Of a stretch of DNA of 36,609 nucleotides, positions 24,406 to 34,781 are shown piece after piece. This stretch comes from an uncultured beta proteobacterium (GTDB lineage: Bacteria; Pseudomonadota; Gammaproteobacteria; Burkholderiales; Burkholderiaceae_C). The notes below the pieces were generated by a model, which was not told the origin of the DNA, made no database searches, and worked only from the letters and a program-made list of their open reading frames with translations. Numbering within the stretch: position 1 is the stretch's first letter; each line of letters opens with the position of its first letter. The position numbers were made by a program, and so were the translations under genes. The stretch lies in NCBI GenBank assembly GCA_903838565.1, contig CAILZB010000108.1:1-36609 (forward strand), written 5' to 3'.

Positions 24406-25304
24406 TATTTATGACGCGGATCGAGCGCGTCGCGCAATCCGTCGCCCAGCAGGTTGAAGGACAGCACCAGCAGGAAGATCGACAGGCCCGGCCAGATCGC
24501 CATCCAGGGCGCGTTGTCGACGTAGTTCTTGGCGGTGTTGAGCATGCTGCCCCAGCTCGGCGCGGGCGGCTGCTGGCCCAAGCCGAGGAAGGACAGGCTG
24601 GCTTCGGCGATGACGGCCGCGGCGATGGCCAGCGTCGCCTGCACGATCAGTGGCGGCAACACGTTGGGCAGCACATGGCGCAAGGCGATGCGCCAGTGCG
24701 GGTTGCCGACCGCGCGCGCTGCTTCGACAAAGTCCTCGACCTTCACCGTCAGCACCTGCGCCCGGGTGAGCCGGATGAAGATGGGCGTGGCGGAGACGCC
24801 GATGGCCACCATGGCGTTGGTCAAGCTCGGCCCCAGGAAGGCCGCCAGCGCGATCGCCAGGATCAGGAACGGCACGGCCAGCATGGCGTCGGTCAGGCGT
24901 GAAATCACGCCATCGGTCCAGCCGCCGACATAGCCGGCGAGCAAGCCGATGGGAACGCCCAGCAGCATCGAAATGCAGACCGACACCAGCCCCGCCATGA
25001 GCGACGCGCGTGCGCCCCAGATCACCCGTGACAGCACGTCGCGCCCGAGCTCATCCGTGCCCAGCAGATGGGCCGCAGATGGCGCCTTGCGCACCGCGCT
25101 CCAGCTCGTGGCCACCGGGTCGAAGGGCGCAATCCAGGACGCACACAGCGCCGCTGCGATGAACAACAGCACGATCAGCAGGCCCAGCATCGCGCCGCGC
25201 CGACGCAGCAGACGTGCCCAGGCGCGCCGGGCCGGCGAAGCAACGGGTGGCAATCCAGGGGCCCCGGATTGCCGCGCTTCGCTCGCAATGACGGATGAGT
25301 CCAT
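24405..25304 (-). CDS. Peptide ABC importer permease, DppC-like (system 2)
   Basis: 299 residues, same layout as the system 1 DppC-like protein: first helix (GLLIVLLFIAAALCASWIAPFDP), the LLGTDELGRDVLSRVIWGA motif, central helices, the coupling loop near VEDFVEAARAVG, and the closing NLLGDGLRDALDPRHK. The N-terminus is unusual: MDSSVIASEARQSGAPG is encoded by a dispersed REP-like palindrome (25234-25293), and VIASEARQS is the typical in-frame reading of such elements. The start is 5 bases from the DppB-like stop. Functional residues begin near residue 25, so the added segment is probably tolerated cytoplasmic tail. Confidence 0.88.
   Translation of the reverse strand: MDSSVIASEARQSGAPGLPPVASPARRAWARLLRRRGAMLGLLIVLLFIAAALCASWIAPFDPVATSWSAVRKAPSAAHLLGTDELGRDVLSRVIWGARASLMAGLVSVCISMLLGVPIGLLAGYVGGWTDGVISRLTDAMLAVPFLILAIALAAFLGPSLTNAMVAIGVSATPIFIRLTRAQVLTVKVEDFVEAARAVGNPHWRIALRHVLPNVLPPLIVQATLAIAAAVIAEASLSFLGLGQQPPAPSWGSMLNTAKNYVDNAPWMAIWPGLSIFLLVLSFNLLGDGLRDALDPRHK
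25234..25293 (-). repeat. REP-like palindrome within coding sequence
   Basis: Nested inverted repeats: GCGAAGC (25234-25240) with GCTTCGC (25276-25282), and GGCAATCC (25249-25256) with GGATTGCC (25266-25273). The outer end reads GTCATTGCGAGCGAAGC on the - strand, a motif shared by dispersed repeats in many bacteria (general knowledge). It lies entirely inside the 5' end of the DppC-like gene and supplies about 20 of its first codons without breaking the frame. Confidence 0.7.
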
Positions 25305-25308
25305 ATCT

Positions 25309-26250
25309 CTAGCCTCGCATCCGTGGATTGACGTAGAAGTACGCCAGGTCGGCCAGCAGGTTCAGCGCGATGTAGACGCTCGAGGTGAACAGCACCACGC
25401 CCTGCACCACCGCGTAGTCGCGGTTGAAGACGGCGTCGACGATGAGCTTGCCAAAACCCGGAATCGAAAACACCTGCTCGGTCAGCACCGCCCCCGACAA
25501 CAGCGTGCCGAACTCCAGCGCACCCAGGGTGATGATGGGCGTGAGCGCATTGCGCAGCGCGTGCTTCAACACCACGCTGCGCTCGCTCAAGCCCTTGGCG
25601 CGCGCGGTGCGCACGTAGTCGGTGTTGAGGACCTGCAGCATGGCGCTGCGCGTGTGGCGCATGAGCACGGCGGCGATCGCATTGCCGAGCACGAACGCGG
25701 GCATGATCATCGCCGCCAGGTTGCCTTTCAAGTCTTCGAACGGGCTCACATAGCCCGAGGCCGGGAGCCAGCCGAGCGACACCGAGAACCACAGGATCAT
25801 CAGGATCCCGAGCCAGAAATTCGGCGTCGACAGGCCCCATAAAGCGACGACGTTGGCCGCGTAATCCCACGCCGTGTCCTTGGCGACGGCGGAGATGATG
25901 CCGGCCGGTATCCCTATGGCCAGCGCAATCGTCATCGCCAGCAGCGCCAGTTCCAGCGTCACGGGCAGCTTGTCCTTGATCAGCTGCAGCACCGGCTGCT
26001 GGATGCGCAGCGATTCGCCCAGGTCGCCGTGCACCACGCCGGTCATCCAGTAGCCGTAGCGCACCGGCAGCGGCTCGTCCAGGTGCAGCTTCTGATGCAG
26101 ATACGCCACCACGTTCGGGTCCTGCTCTTCGCCCGCAAGAATCACCGCCGGGTCTCCGGGCAGCAATTGCTGCAGACAGAAGATGATGATCGTGACGAGG
26201 AAGATCGTCGGGATCACGGCCGCGAGGCGTTTCGCGAAATAGCGCAGCAT
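25309..26250 (-). CDS. Peptide ABC importer permease, DppB-like (system 2)
   Basis: 313 residues. It begins MLRYFAKRLAAVIPTIFLV, a standard DppB/GsiC start, with the LLPGDPAVILAGE periplasmic region, VRYGYWMTGVVHGDLGESL, and the coupling loop TDYVRTARAKGLSERSVV near residue 210. Six helices are evident. It starts 29 bp after the SBP gene stop and ends 5 bp before the DppC-like start, consistent with one transcript. It forms the transport channel with the DppC-like protein. Confidence 0.9.
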   Translation of the reverse strand: MLRYFAKRLAAVIPTIFLVTIIIFCLQQLLPGDPAVILAGEEQDPNVVAYLHQKLHLDEPLPVRYGYWMTGVVHGDLGESLRIQQPVLQLIKDKLPVTLELALLAMTIALAIGIPAGIISAVAKDTAWDYAANVVALWGLSTPNFWLGILMILWFSVSLGWLPASGYVSPFEDLKGNLAAMIMPAFVLGNAIAAVLMRHTRSAMLQVLNTDYVRTARAKGLSERSVVLKHALRNALTPIITLGALEFGTLLSGAVLTEQVFSIPGFGKLIVDAVFNRDYAVVQGVVLFTSSVYIALNLLADLAYFYVNPRMRG

Positions 26251-26278
26251 GGTCAGGAATTCAGCGCACTGGCCGCCA

Positions 26279-27805
26279 TCACATCTTCAAACCCTGAACC
26301 CGCAGCAGCCCGTCGGGAATGCTGCGCACGCCGCTCAACTTCTTGCTGAACGCCCAGAGCCATTTGCGGTGGTACAGGTAGACGATGGGGCGGTCCTTGA
26401 GCGCCACGGCAGCGATCTGCTCAAACAGCTTGGCGCGCAGTGCCGGGTCCAGCGTGCTGCGCGACTTCGTCAGCAATTCATCGAGCTCGGGCTTGCAGTA
26501 GCCGGAATAATTCAGCGGCTGCTTGCAGCCATAGAAGCTGAACAGATTGCCGTCCGGATCGGCACGTCCGCTCCAGTTCAGCAGATAGGCCTCGAACTGC
26601 CCCTTGTCGGCCAGATTGAGCGAGGTGGCGAATTCGGTGGCCTGGATCTTGATGTCGAAGCCGGCCTCTTTCGCCATGGACTGGATCACCTGCGCCACCT
26701 TCTGTCCGTCCGAGGTGGTGGGCGTCATCAGGGTAAAGCTCGGGCTCGGCACGCCGGCCTCCTTGAGCAGGGCCTTGGCGCGCTCGATGTTGCGCTTCGG
26801 GATTGGATGGTTCTTCGCGTAGAACGGATTCGCCGTGGGCAACCACTGGTTGCCGGCCTCGCCTTCACCATCCACTGCCACCTGCACGATGCCGTCGCGA
26901 TCCAGCGCGAGCTCCAGCGCCTCGCGCACGCGGGCGTCGCGTCCCAGCGGATTTTTTTGCGCCATCTCGTTGCCGCTGGTGTTGATGGTGATGCCCTGGT
27001 AGCCCAGCTCGGTGATGCGCGCCACGTTGAACTTCGCATCGGCCTTGAGCGCCGCCATGTCCGAGGAGGCGACACGCTCGATGAAGTCCAGCTGGCCGGA
27101 CTTCAGGTTCGCCAGGCGCACGGTGGAGTCGACGATGGGCTGGTAAATCACCTTGTCGAAGTGGATCGCGTCCTTGTTCCAGTAGCTGGCGAAGCGCTTC
27201 AGCACGATGCGGTCCTGGGCCACGCGCTCGACGAATTCGAACGGCCCGGAACACACCGGCTTGGCACCGAAGTTCGTGGGGTTTTCCTGCGCCGCCTTGG
27301 GCGAGACCATCATGCCGGCGCGATCGGCCAGCACCGTGAGCAGCGGCGCAAACGGCGCGGCCAGGTTGAGCTTGACGGTCAACGGGTCCACCACGTCGAC
27401 GCTGCTCACCGGCAACAGCTCGCCACGGCGGTTCGACCCCGCCAGATTCTTGTGCCGCTCAAGGTTGAACTTGACGGCCGCGGCGTCAAACTTCTGACCG
27501 TCGTGGAACGTCACGCCGGAGCGCAGCTTGAGCGTCAGCACCTTGTGGTCCGCCGACCATTGGTACGAGGTCGCCAGTTGCGGCACGATGGCCAGCTTTT
27601 CGTCCACGTCGAACAGCTTGTCGCACAGCGAGGCGAACACCACGCGGCCCACGAAACTGCGCGCCAGCGTCGGATCGAGCAGGTCCGGGTCTTCGGCCAG
27701 ACCGACGCGCAAGGTCTGCGCGCCGGCGCTCGCGGCATTCAGGGCGCAGGCCAGCGTCAATGCAAGGGCGGTTAAAGGTCGGCCAAGGGTTGGAAAGGTG
27801 CGCAT
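26279..27805 (-). CDS. Peptide ABC importer, substrate-binding protein (system 2)
   Basis: 508 residues, family 5 solute-binding protein. The signal peptide MRTFPTLGRPLTALALTLAC is followed by a likely cleavage in ASAGAQ-T. Mature features include LRVGLAEDPDLLDPTLARS, the LTLKLRSGVTFHDGQKFDA strand-helix, CSGPFEFVERV, and the late WSGRADPDGNLFSFYGC segment, seen in GsiB/DppA relatives. GGAGAAA precedes the ATG; an open frame to 28021 is a shadow. Its place between ATPase and permease genes and beside a gamma-glutamyltransferase suggests glutathione-like or other short peptides as ligand (inference). Confidence 0.9.
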   Translation of the reverse strand: MRTFPTLGRPLTALALTLACALNAASAGAQTLRVGLAEDPDLLDPTLARSFVGRVVFASLCDKLFDVDEKLAIVPQLATSYQWSADHKVLTLKLRSGVTFHDGQKFDAAAVKFNLERHKNLAGSNRRGELLPVSSVDVVDPLTVKLNLAAPFAPLLTVLADRAGMMVSPKAAQENPTNFGAKPVCSGPFEFVERVAQDRIVLKRFASYWNKDAIHFDKVIYQPIVDSTVRLANLKSGQLDFIERVASSDMAALKADAKFNVARITELGYQGITINTSGNEMAQKNPLGRDARVREALELALDRDGIVQVAVDGEGEAGNQWLPTANPFYAKNHPIPKRNIERAKALLKEAGVPSPSFTLMTPTTSDGQKVAQVIQSMAKEAGFDIKIQATEFATSLNLADKGQFEAYLLNWSGRADPDGNLFSFYGCKQPLNYSGYCKPELDELLTKSRSTLDPALRAKLFEQIAAVALKDRPIVYLYHRKWLWAFSKKLSGVRSIPDGLLRVQGLKM

Positions 27806-27828
27806 GGTTTCTCCGGGTGGATGAGGGA

Positions 27829-28910
27829 TCAGGTCGGCACGGCGGGCAAAAACGCCGCCTGCAATTGTTCGAGTCGGCGGTTCGGCGCGCGCTCTTCGGT
27901 CTGCGGCTGCAGCGACGTCGGCAGCGCAATGTCGCGCCAGAAGTGGCAGGCCACGCTGTGCCCGGCCTCGCCGCTCAAGGCCGGAACCTCGTCGGTGCAG
28001 CGCGGCTGCGCATGCGGGCAACGGGTGCGAAAGCGGCAGCCCGAGGGCGGCGAAATCGGATTGGGCACATCGCCCTGCAACACCAGCCGGTGGCGCTTGC
28101 GCCCCGGTTCCGGCAGCGGAATCGCCTCCAGCAGCGCCTGCGTGTAGGGATGGCGCGGGCGCGAAAACAGGCTGTCCTTGTCGGCGTATTCGACGATCTG
28201 GCCCAGGTACATCACGGCCACGTGCGAGGCGATGTGCTTGACCACGGCCAGATCGTGCGCGATGAACACATAGGACAGGCCCAGCCGCCGTTGCAGGTCC
28301 TGCAGCAGATTGACCACCTGCGCCTGGATCGACACGTCCAGCGCGGACACGGCTTCATCGCAGACGATCAGCCTGGGCTCCACCGCCAGCGCCCGCGCGA
28401 TGCCGATACGCTGGCGCTGCCCGCCGGAAAACTCGTGCGGATAGCGCTGCAGGTAGTGCGAACTCAGCCCCACCAGGTCCAGCAGTTCGGCCGCGCGCTC
28501 GCGTCGTCGACCGGTTGCCAGGCCGTGCAGGTTCAACGGCTCGGTCAGCGTTTGCGCCACCGTCATGCGCGGATTGAGCGACGAGTACGGGTCCTGGAAA
28601 ATCATCTGCAGGTCGCGCCGTCGCACCCGCATCTCCTGATCCGACAGGCCCATCAGGTCCACGCCGTCGAACCAGACCTTGCCCGAAGTCGCGTCCAGCA
28701 GGCGCAGCAGCAGCCGGCCCAGCGTCGACTTGCCGCAGCCGGACTCACCCACCAGCGCCATGGTCTCGCCTGCGGCAAGGGAAAAGCTCACGCCGTCGAC
28801 CGCGTGCACCGCCGCATCGCCGCGCGCGAACAGGCCGCGCTCCACGGGGAAGTGCTTGACCAGATGCTCCGCGCGCAGCAGCGGCGGCTTGGATACCGGT
28901 ACCGGAGCGT

Positions 28911-28914
<4 letters not shown>
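27829..28914 (-). CDS. Peptide ABC importer ATPase, OppF-like (system 2)
   Basis: 361 residues. Walker [10 protein letters not shown], signature [15 protein letters not shown], Walker [13 protein letters not shown] (Ala in place of the usual Pro after DE) and the IAHDLAVV switch are present. The C-terminal extension carries the four-Cys element: GCRFRTRC, then PRC, then VAC about 16 residues on, thought to bind a metal cluster in this family. The ATG at 28914 has GGAGGG upstream and overlaps the previous stop by four bases. It pairs with the OppD-like ATPase. Confidence 0.9.
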
Positions 28915-29896
<982 letters not shown>

Positions 29897-29900
<4 letters not shown>

Positions 29901-30610
29901 GGGGTTGCGCGATCGGCCTGAAAGCGCGCGATCTCGGCGTCGATCAGGCGCCGGTCGGTGATGCCCGCTGGCCGCTCGCGACTCGGCAGGCAACGGACGA
30001 AGGGCTGGAAGCGCTCCAGGCTGACCTGGTACAGGCGGCGCAGTTCGGCGATGGGCTCGGTGTGGTCATCCACCCGGATGTCGATCGCGGGATAATCCTG
30101 CCCGCTGTAGATCAGCAGCGCTGCGGCCTGCTTGCCGCGCTTGTCGCCGCCGGCCGCTTCGCCCGCGGCCAAAGCCTCCAGCAGGCGCTCGGCAAAAGGC
30201 ATTTCGGCGTGGGCGGCATAGTGGTCGGCCGTGGCTTGGATGACCTGCGGGCCCGCCAGCATGTTGCCGGCCACGGAGAAGCCGTCGCGCAGCGTTTGAC
30301 CACACCAGTCCACACACTCGGCACCGGTGTGCGCGGCGCCTCGACCCAGGGCGTCGATCAGATGCAATTGCCGTTGCGCGCTGCCCGCGTCGCTGGCCAT
30401 CAGTTCCCGCAGCAGCTCGGCCGGGTCGCGCTGCTGCGCCATGCCAAGCAACGCCGGCGCCGCCAGCAGGGGGTTCACCAGGGCCTGCGTCGCGAGCGCG
30501 CCGACGTCGCTGCGCCCGTAGGGACAGAGTGCGCCGACCGCGAAGAAGCGGCTTGCGACCGCGACGCCGAGAGCGCCGCTGGCATCACGGGCCACGATGG
30601 ACCAGGTCAT
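29897..30610 (-). CDS. DUF1028 family protein
   Basis: 237 residues. It matches the DUF1028 family, proposed to have an Ntn-hydrolase-like fold. Family marks: MTWSIVARDASGALGVAVAS at the start (shown here in part as TWSIVARD), GALATQALVNPLL, the VAGNMLAGPQVI segment near residue 115, and DHTEPIAELRRLYQV near 190. Proteins of this family often sit beside peptide ABC importers, and here the stop overlaps the OppD-like start by four bases. The ATG at 30610 has GGGGA upstream; a GTG at 30637 is possible but would overlap the adenosyltransferase stop. Catalytic activity has not been shown for the family as far as I know. Confidence 0.85.
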
Positions 30611-30626
30611 GATCGTCCCCCAGCTG

Positions 30627-31193
30627 TCATTTCTCACCCGACTGCGCCAGCCGCTCGCTGCGCCAATACACGTCGTCGCCGCCGTTCATGCGGTTGAGCA
30701 CGCGCGCCAGTACAAACAGCAGGTCGCTCAGGCGATTCAGATACTGGCGCGGCGTGTCCTTGAGCGCGTCCTGAGCACCCAGCGCAACCACTGCACGCTC
30801 GGCACGGCGAGCCACCGTGCGGCACACATGGGCCTGCGCGGCAGCCCGGATTCCGGCCGGCAGGATGAATTCCTGAAGGCGCGGCAAGGCCGCGTTGTGC
30901 TCGTCCAGCGCGACATCGAGCGCCAGCACGGCCTCGGCCTTGAGCAGCTCGAAGCCGGGGATCGACAACTCGCCCCCGAGGTTGAACAGCTGATGCTGGA
31001 TTTCCACCAGCAGCGCGCGCACGGAGGCCGGCAGGTCTTCGCACAGCAGCACGCCGATGTGCGAATTCAGCTCATCCACCTCGCCCATGGCGTGCACGCG
31101 CAGGCTGTGCTTGGACACCCGGCTGTTGTCGCCCAGACCGGTGGTGCCGTCGTCGCCGGTGCGCGTGGCGATTTGTGTGAGGCGTTGTCCCAT
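30627..31193 (-). CDS. pduO: Cob(I)alamin adenosyltransferase, PduO-type
   Basis: 188 residues, forming a five-helix bundle trimer that transfers adenosyl from ATP to cob(I)alamin, giving coenzyme B12. Conserved parts: the ATP-binding N-terminus TRTGDDGTTGLGD near residue 10, FILPAG near 110, RRAERAVVAL near 128 and YLNRLSDLLFVLAR near 150. The ATG has GGAGAT upstream. It ends 16 bp before the DUF1028 start, so it may share a transcript with system 2, although no functional tie between B12 and peptide uptake is evident. No B12-dependent enzyme gene lies in the window. Confidence 0.9.
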   Translation of the reverse strand: MGQRLTQIATRTGDDGTTGLGDNSRVSKHSLRVHAMGEVDELNSHIGVLLCEDLPASVRALLVEIQHQLFNLGGELSIPGFELLKAEAVLALDVALDEHNAALPRLQEFILPAGIRAAAQAHVCRTVARRAERAVVALGAQDALKDTPRQYLNRLSDLLFVLARVLNRMNGGDDVYWRSERLAQSGEK

Positions 31194-31293
31194 GATGGAT
31201 CTCCTATGGCGCTATTGTCGCGCCTCGATGCGCCCCATGTCTCGAAGACGCCGAGTGGCCTCATGTAGCAGCAGGTCTGCAACGCCAATGGCA

Positions 31294-33393
31294 TCAAAAG
31301 CCTGCTTCGCGCCAGAACAGACTGAGCGCCGAACGGACAAAGCGCCAGGCGGGGGCAGACCACGATCCTGAGATGACCACTTTGCCGCGCCAGCTATGGC
31401 CCGCCAGCTCGCCAAGCGGGTCGAGCACCTTGAGCGTGACGCGATAGATGGCCTGTTCCGGGTAAAGCACGCCCTTCCTTTCGCGCACCGCGATGCTGCC
31501 GCCGTAGGGGCTGGAAAGTTCGCCTTCCGACAGCGTGGCGCTGGCATCGGGGTCGATGCGCAGGACCTGCAGCAGAAGGACCGGACCCTCCAGCCCATCG
31601 GCATAGAAGCGGGCTGCGTCCTTGGGGGCAACCAGGGAAACCTCCTCCTCGCTGAGGAAGGTCACCACTTGCACCGACTTGTCATCAACGAGTCGCGCCA
31701 ACGGCTCGTTCTGGCTGACCCAGTTTCCTTGACGCAAGTCGGGGTCGATGTCGCGCAATACGCCCGGGAAAGGCGCGACCGGGGCATAGCGCTTCGCGTC
31801 GGCTTGCACGCCGGAGAGCTCGGCTTCGGCCGCCTCCAGTTGCTGCTGCAAAACCTGCCACTGCCCCCGCTGCTCGCTGTCAAAGGTGCTGGCCGCGGTC
31901 TTCCAGCGCAAGCTGTCCCTTTTGGCCTCGGCCGCACGGCGTCGGGTTGTCAATTCCGGCGAGTCGAATGCAAACAGCACGGCGCCGGAGGCCACCCGCT
32001 GACCTTCCCCCACCGCAATCGCCTGGATGCGAGCATGTGCCGGTGCGTAGACGACAAACTGTCGCTCCGGTCGCAGCAGGCCGCTGGAGGAGATGTGGTT
32101 GGGCATGGGAATCAGCAGCAGCAGGATCAGTCCAGCCGCAACAAGCGCCGAGCGCCGTGCCCTGGTGCTGGTGCGCAGCGCCGGCCAGCGTTGCTTCCAG
32201 ACCAACAACTCGCGGTAGGGCGGCAGCAGCACGAACCAGATGATCTCCACCAGAAATAGCAGAATGCCCACAGCCTTGATGAAGAAGGCGTAGACCAGGG
32301 CCGCGATGCCGAGAAAGATCACCAGCCGGTAGAGCCATGTGGCGTAGGCAAAAAGTATCAGTCCGGCGCGCCGCCTGCGAGGCAGGACCTCCGGCGCGTC
32401 GTCTCCCAGCCCGAACAGGCGTTCGCGCAGATCCCATCGCGCCAGCGCGAAGGACCTGGCATGGAGGTTGGGCATGCCAAGCCAGTCAGCCAGCAGGAAA
32501 TAGCCGTCGAAGCGCATGAAGGGACTGGCGTTGATCGCCACTGAACTGACCCAGGTCACCATCGCCAGCATGAATGCCAGGGTCTTGGCCATGCCCTCGG
32601 GCAGCAGCACCCAGGCCAGCGTGGCCCAGGCGGCGATCGTCAGTTCCACCCATACGCCAGCGGCGGCCACCAGCAGCCGCTGGCGGCGCGAAGTGAGCCG
32701 CCAGACATCGTTGGTGTCGGTATAGGCCACCGGCCACATCACCAGAAACGCCACGCCCATGGTCGGGATGCGGCAGCCAAAGCGCTTCGCGGTGACGGCG
32801 TGTCCGAGTTCATGCAGCAGCTTGACGAAGGTCAGCGCGACACCGTAGCTGAACAGGCCCGTGATGCTGAAGCTGTCGGTGAGCGTCGTGCTGAATCGAT
32901 CCCAGTCGCGATAAATTTCCAGCAACCCGAAGGCCAGGACCGCGGCGGTGCAATACCAGAAGGGGCGACGGTAGAAAGCGCCCAGATGGCCGGCCCAGCG
33001 GCTGAGCCAGGGATCCGGCTTGACCAGCGGAATGCGGAAAAAAAGATAGTTGTGCAACAACCACTTTCCCAGGCTGCCACGCAGCATGTGTGTCCGGCGC
33101 GAGAACTCTCCTGCCTGGCCGGGAAGGGGCTGAAGCAGCTGGTTTTGATCCAGAAATTTGGCCACGGCGACCACATCCTCAGCGCCCAGATGCAGTGTCG
33201 TTTCCGCAGTCACCGATCCGGCGATTTTTTCTGCATCGTCCATACCCCAGCGCTTGAGCACCTCGAAGCTGGGCCAATCCAGTTGGAAGTAGAGGTTTCG
33301 CGAGGGGTCGTGCAGCGTCTGCGACTTCTGTCCATCGGCCAGGACCGGCCCTGGCAGCAGGGCCAATTCTTCGCGAAGAGGCGGCAGGGCCAT
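31294..33393 (-). CDS. Site-2 protease (M50) fused to HlyD-like domain
   Basis: 699 residues. The N-terminal 90 residues look like a PqqD-type helper region (LPGPVLADGQ, LYFQLDWPSFEVLKRW). Then comes a membrane metalloprotease: H194-ELG-H198 within a helix and a later NASPFMRFDGYF segment, the S2P-type N-P-DG site, with about eight helices to residue 430. After one more helix (LVAAGLILLLLIPMP) there is a HlyD-like periplasmic adaptor part with a lipoyl-type half (ARIQAIAVGEGQRVASGAVL), a coiled coil and the second beta half. Such fusions are annotated as peptide zinc metalloproteases and occur with type I-like secreted proteins. The ATG overlaps the HlyD stop by one base (TGATG). Confidence 0.85.
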   Translation of the reverse strand: MALPPLREELALLPGPVLADGQKSQTLHDPSRNLYFQLDWPSFEVLKRWGMDDAEKIAGSVTAETTLHLGAEDVVAVAKFLDQNQLLQPLPGQAGEFSRRTHMLRGSLGKWLLHNYLFFRIPLVKPDPWLSRWAGHLGAFYRRPFWYCTAAVLAFGLLEIYRDWDRFSTTLTDSFSITGLFSYGVALTFVKLLHELGHAVTAKRFGCRIPTMGVAFLVMWPVAYTDTNDVWRLTSRRQRLLVAAAGVWVELTIAAWATLAWVLLPEGMAKTLAFMLAMVTWVSSVAINASPFMRFDGYFLLADWLGMPNLHARSFALARWDLRERLFGLGDDAPEVLPRRRRAGLILFAYATWLYRLVIFLGIAALVYAFFIKAVGILLFLVEIIWFVLLPPYRELLVWKQRWPALRTSTRARRSALVAAGLILLLLIPMPNHISSSGLLRPERQFVVYAPAHARIQAIAVGEGQRVASGAVLFAFDSPELTTRRRAAEAKRDSLRWKTAASTFDSEQRGQWQVLQQQLEAAEAELSGVQADAKRYAPVAPFPGVLRDIDPDLRQGNWVSQNEPLARLVDDKSVQVVTFLSEEEVSLVAPKDAARFYADGLEGPVLLLQVLRIDPDASATLSEGELSSPYGGSIAVRERKGVLYPEQAIYRVTLKVLDPLGELAGHSWRGKVVISGSWSAPAWRFVRSALSLFWREAGF

Positions 33394-34781
33394 CAGATTC
33401 CCAGGGCCTGGCGCACGGCCGCCATTGGACGCCGAAGCACCCAGTAGCCCAACGCAACCCAATGGCCCTGGACCTTGATCGTTCCCTTGAGGCCGACGCG
33501 CTGATCGGTGCCGCCGGGGATGCTGGCGCGCAGCCGATAGGCATAGAGCCCGTTGGGCCGCGGCACCGCATCGTGCGACAGGTAGCGCAGGCGTGCTGTG
33601 AGAGAGGCCAGAGGATTTGCCGACAGATAGAGCGTGACGGTGGCGTCATCATCCAGCGTGATGGCGTCTCCCACCGCCACCCAGGCCTCGATCTCGACAT
33701 CGTTTTGAGCCGCGACCCGCATCACGCGCTCGCCGGTCTGCACGGGCCGGCCGATCCATTCGGCCGGATCGTCGAACAGCGCAATGCCGTCGATGGGAGA
33801 ATTCACGCGGGCGCGCTCCAGCTGCTCACCCAGGTAACCCGCCTCGGCTTTGCGTTCTTCGATTTTGCCAAGCAGCTGCGCGAGCTGGGCCTTGGACTTG
33901 GTCTCGGTCACCGCCTGATGGGCAGACTGCCGATACTCGGCCTCGGCGGTGAGCAGCGCCTGTGCAGAGACATCGCGACGGGCGGCCAGAGATGCCTCAT
34001 CAAAGCCGAACAACAGCTGTCCGGCCTTGACGGTTTCGTTGGGCGCGACATGGAATTGCCCGATGACACCATCCAGGGGTGCGCGGATGATGGCCGGATT
34101 GGCCGGCACCAGCTCGCCTGGGGCGAGCACCGTCAGCCGAACCGGGAGCAGCAGCACCACCAGCAAGGCACCGATGACGCGCAGTCGAGGCCGGCGCCAC
34201 CACGGCAGCTGCGCCGGTGTACTCCAGCATTGCGCCGCCGCCTGCGCAAGCCTGTGCCATGACCAGGGGTGCGACGCTGCTTGGGCATGCCAGGCATAGC
34301 TCCAGGAATCGATCCACTCCCGCAACAACGCCATCTGCGCCTGCGACCAGGGTGCGTCAGCGGCGAACAAAAGCCCGCCCGAGGGAAGCTCCTGCCTGGA
34401 TTTCGGCGTCAGCGGAACCCACAGGCCATAGGGAGGCAGCCACTCCGACCATTCGGCCGCTTGCGACTCAGGCAGGCTCGCCGCGGAAATGGGGGTGATG
34501 TCAATGCCGGCCTGGGTCTGCAGCTGCCGGCATACGCGCTCGAGCCAATGGACATAGGGCGCGTTCAGCTCGGGCTGCAGGATTCCGGACAATGCCCTGA
34601 CGCCACCTTCGGCAAGCCACAGCGCGGCCTGCCGATAGACCGCCAGCGCGCGGCTGTCATTCACCGCCAGGAACGCCAGTTCGTCACCGCTGAGCGCTCG
34701 GCGGGCGCGCTGATTGAGGTCGATCAGCGCGAGCAGCGGCTGGCTTGACCGGTCGGCTTCGCTCAGATCGTCGCTGCCCAC
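33393..34781 (-). CDS. HlyD-family adaptor with extra N-terminal domain
   Basis: 462 residues from a GTG start at 34781 with AAGGAG eight bases upstream; it overlaps the end of the giant-protein gene by 19 bases. Residues 1-185 form a cytoplasmic domain with a GAF-like look (ELAFLAVNDSRALAVYRQAALW to FAADAPWSQAQMALLREWID, given by these ends only). One membrane helix follows near 200-220, then the adaptor: lipoyl half (GVIGQFHVAPNETVKAGQLLF), a coiled coil (about 290-330), the lipoyl second half (ARVNSPIDGIALF) and beta domain. It should bridge the inner membrane to an outer-membrane channel. The GAF assignment is tentative. Confidence 0.8.
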   Translation of the reverse strand: MGSDDLSEADRSSQPLLALIDLNQRARRALSGDELAFLAVNDSRALAVYRQAALWLAEGGVRALSGILQPELNAPYVHWLERVCRQLQTQAGIDITPISAASLPESQAAEWSEWLPPYGLWVPLTPKSRQELPSGGLLFAADAPWSQAQMALLREWIDSWSYAWHAQAASHPWSWHRLAQAAAQCWSTPAQLPWWRRPRLRVIGALLVVLLLPVRLTVLAPGELVPANPAIIRAPLDGVIGQFHVAPNETVKAGQLLFGFDEASLAARRDVSAQALLTAEAEYRQSAHQAVTETKSKAQLAQLLGKIEERKAEAGYLGEQLERARVNSPIDGIALFDDPAEWIGRPVQTGERVMRVAAQNDVEIEAWVAVGDAITLDDDATVTLYLSANPLASLTARLRYLSHDAVPRPNGLYAYRLRASIPGGTDQRVGLKGTIKVQGHWVALGYWVLRRPMAAVRQALGI

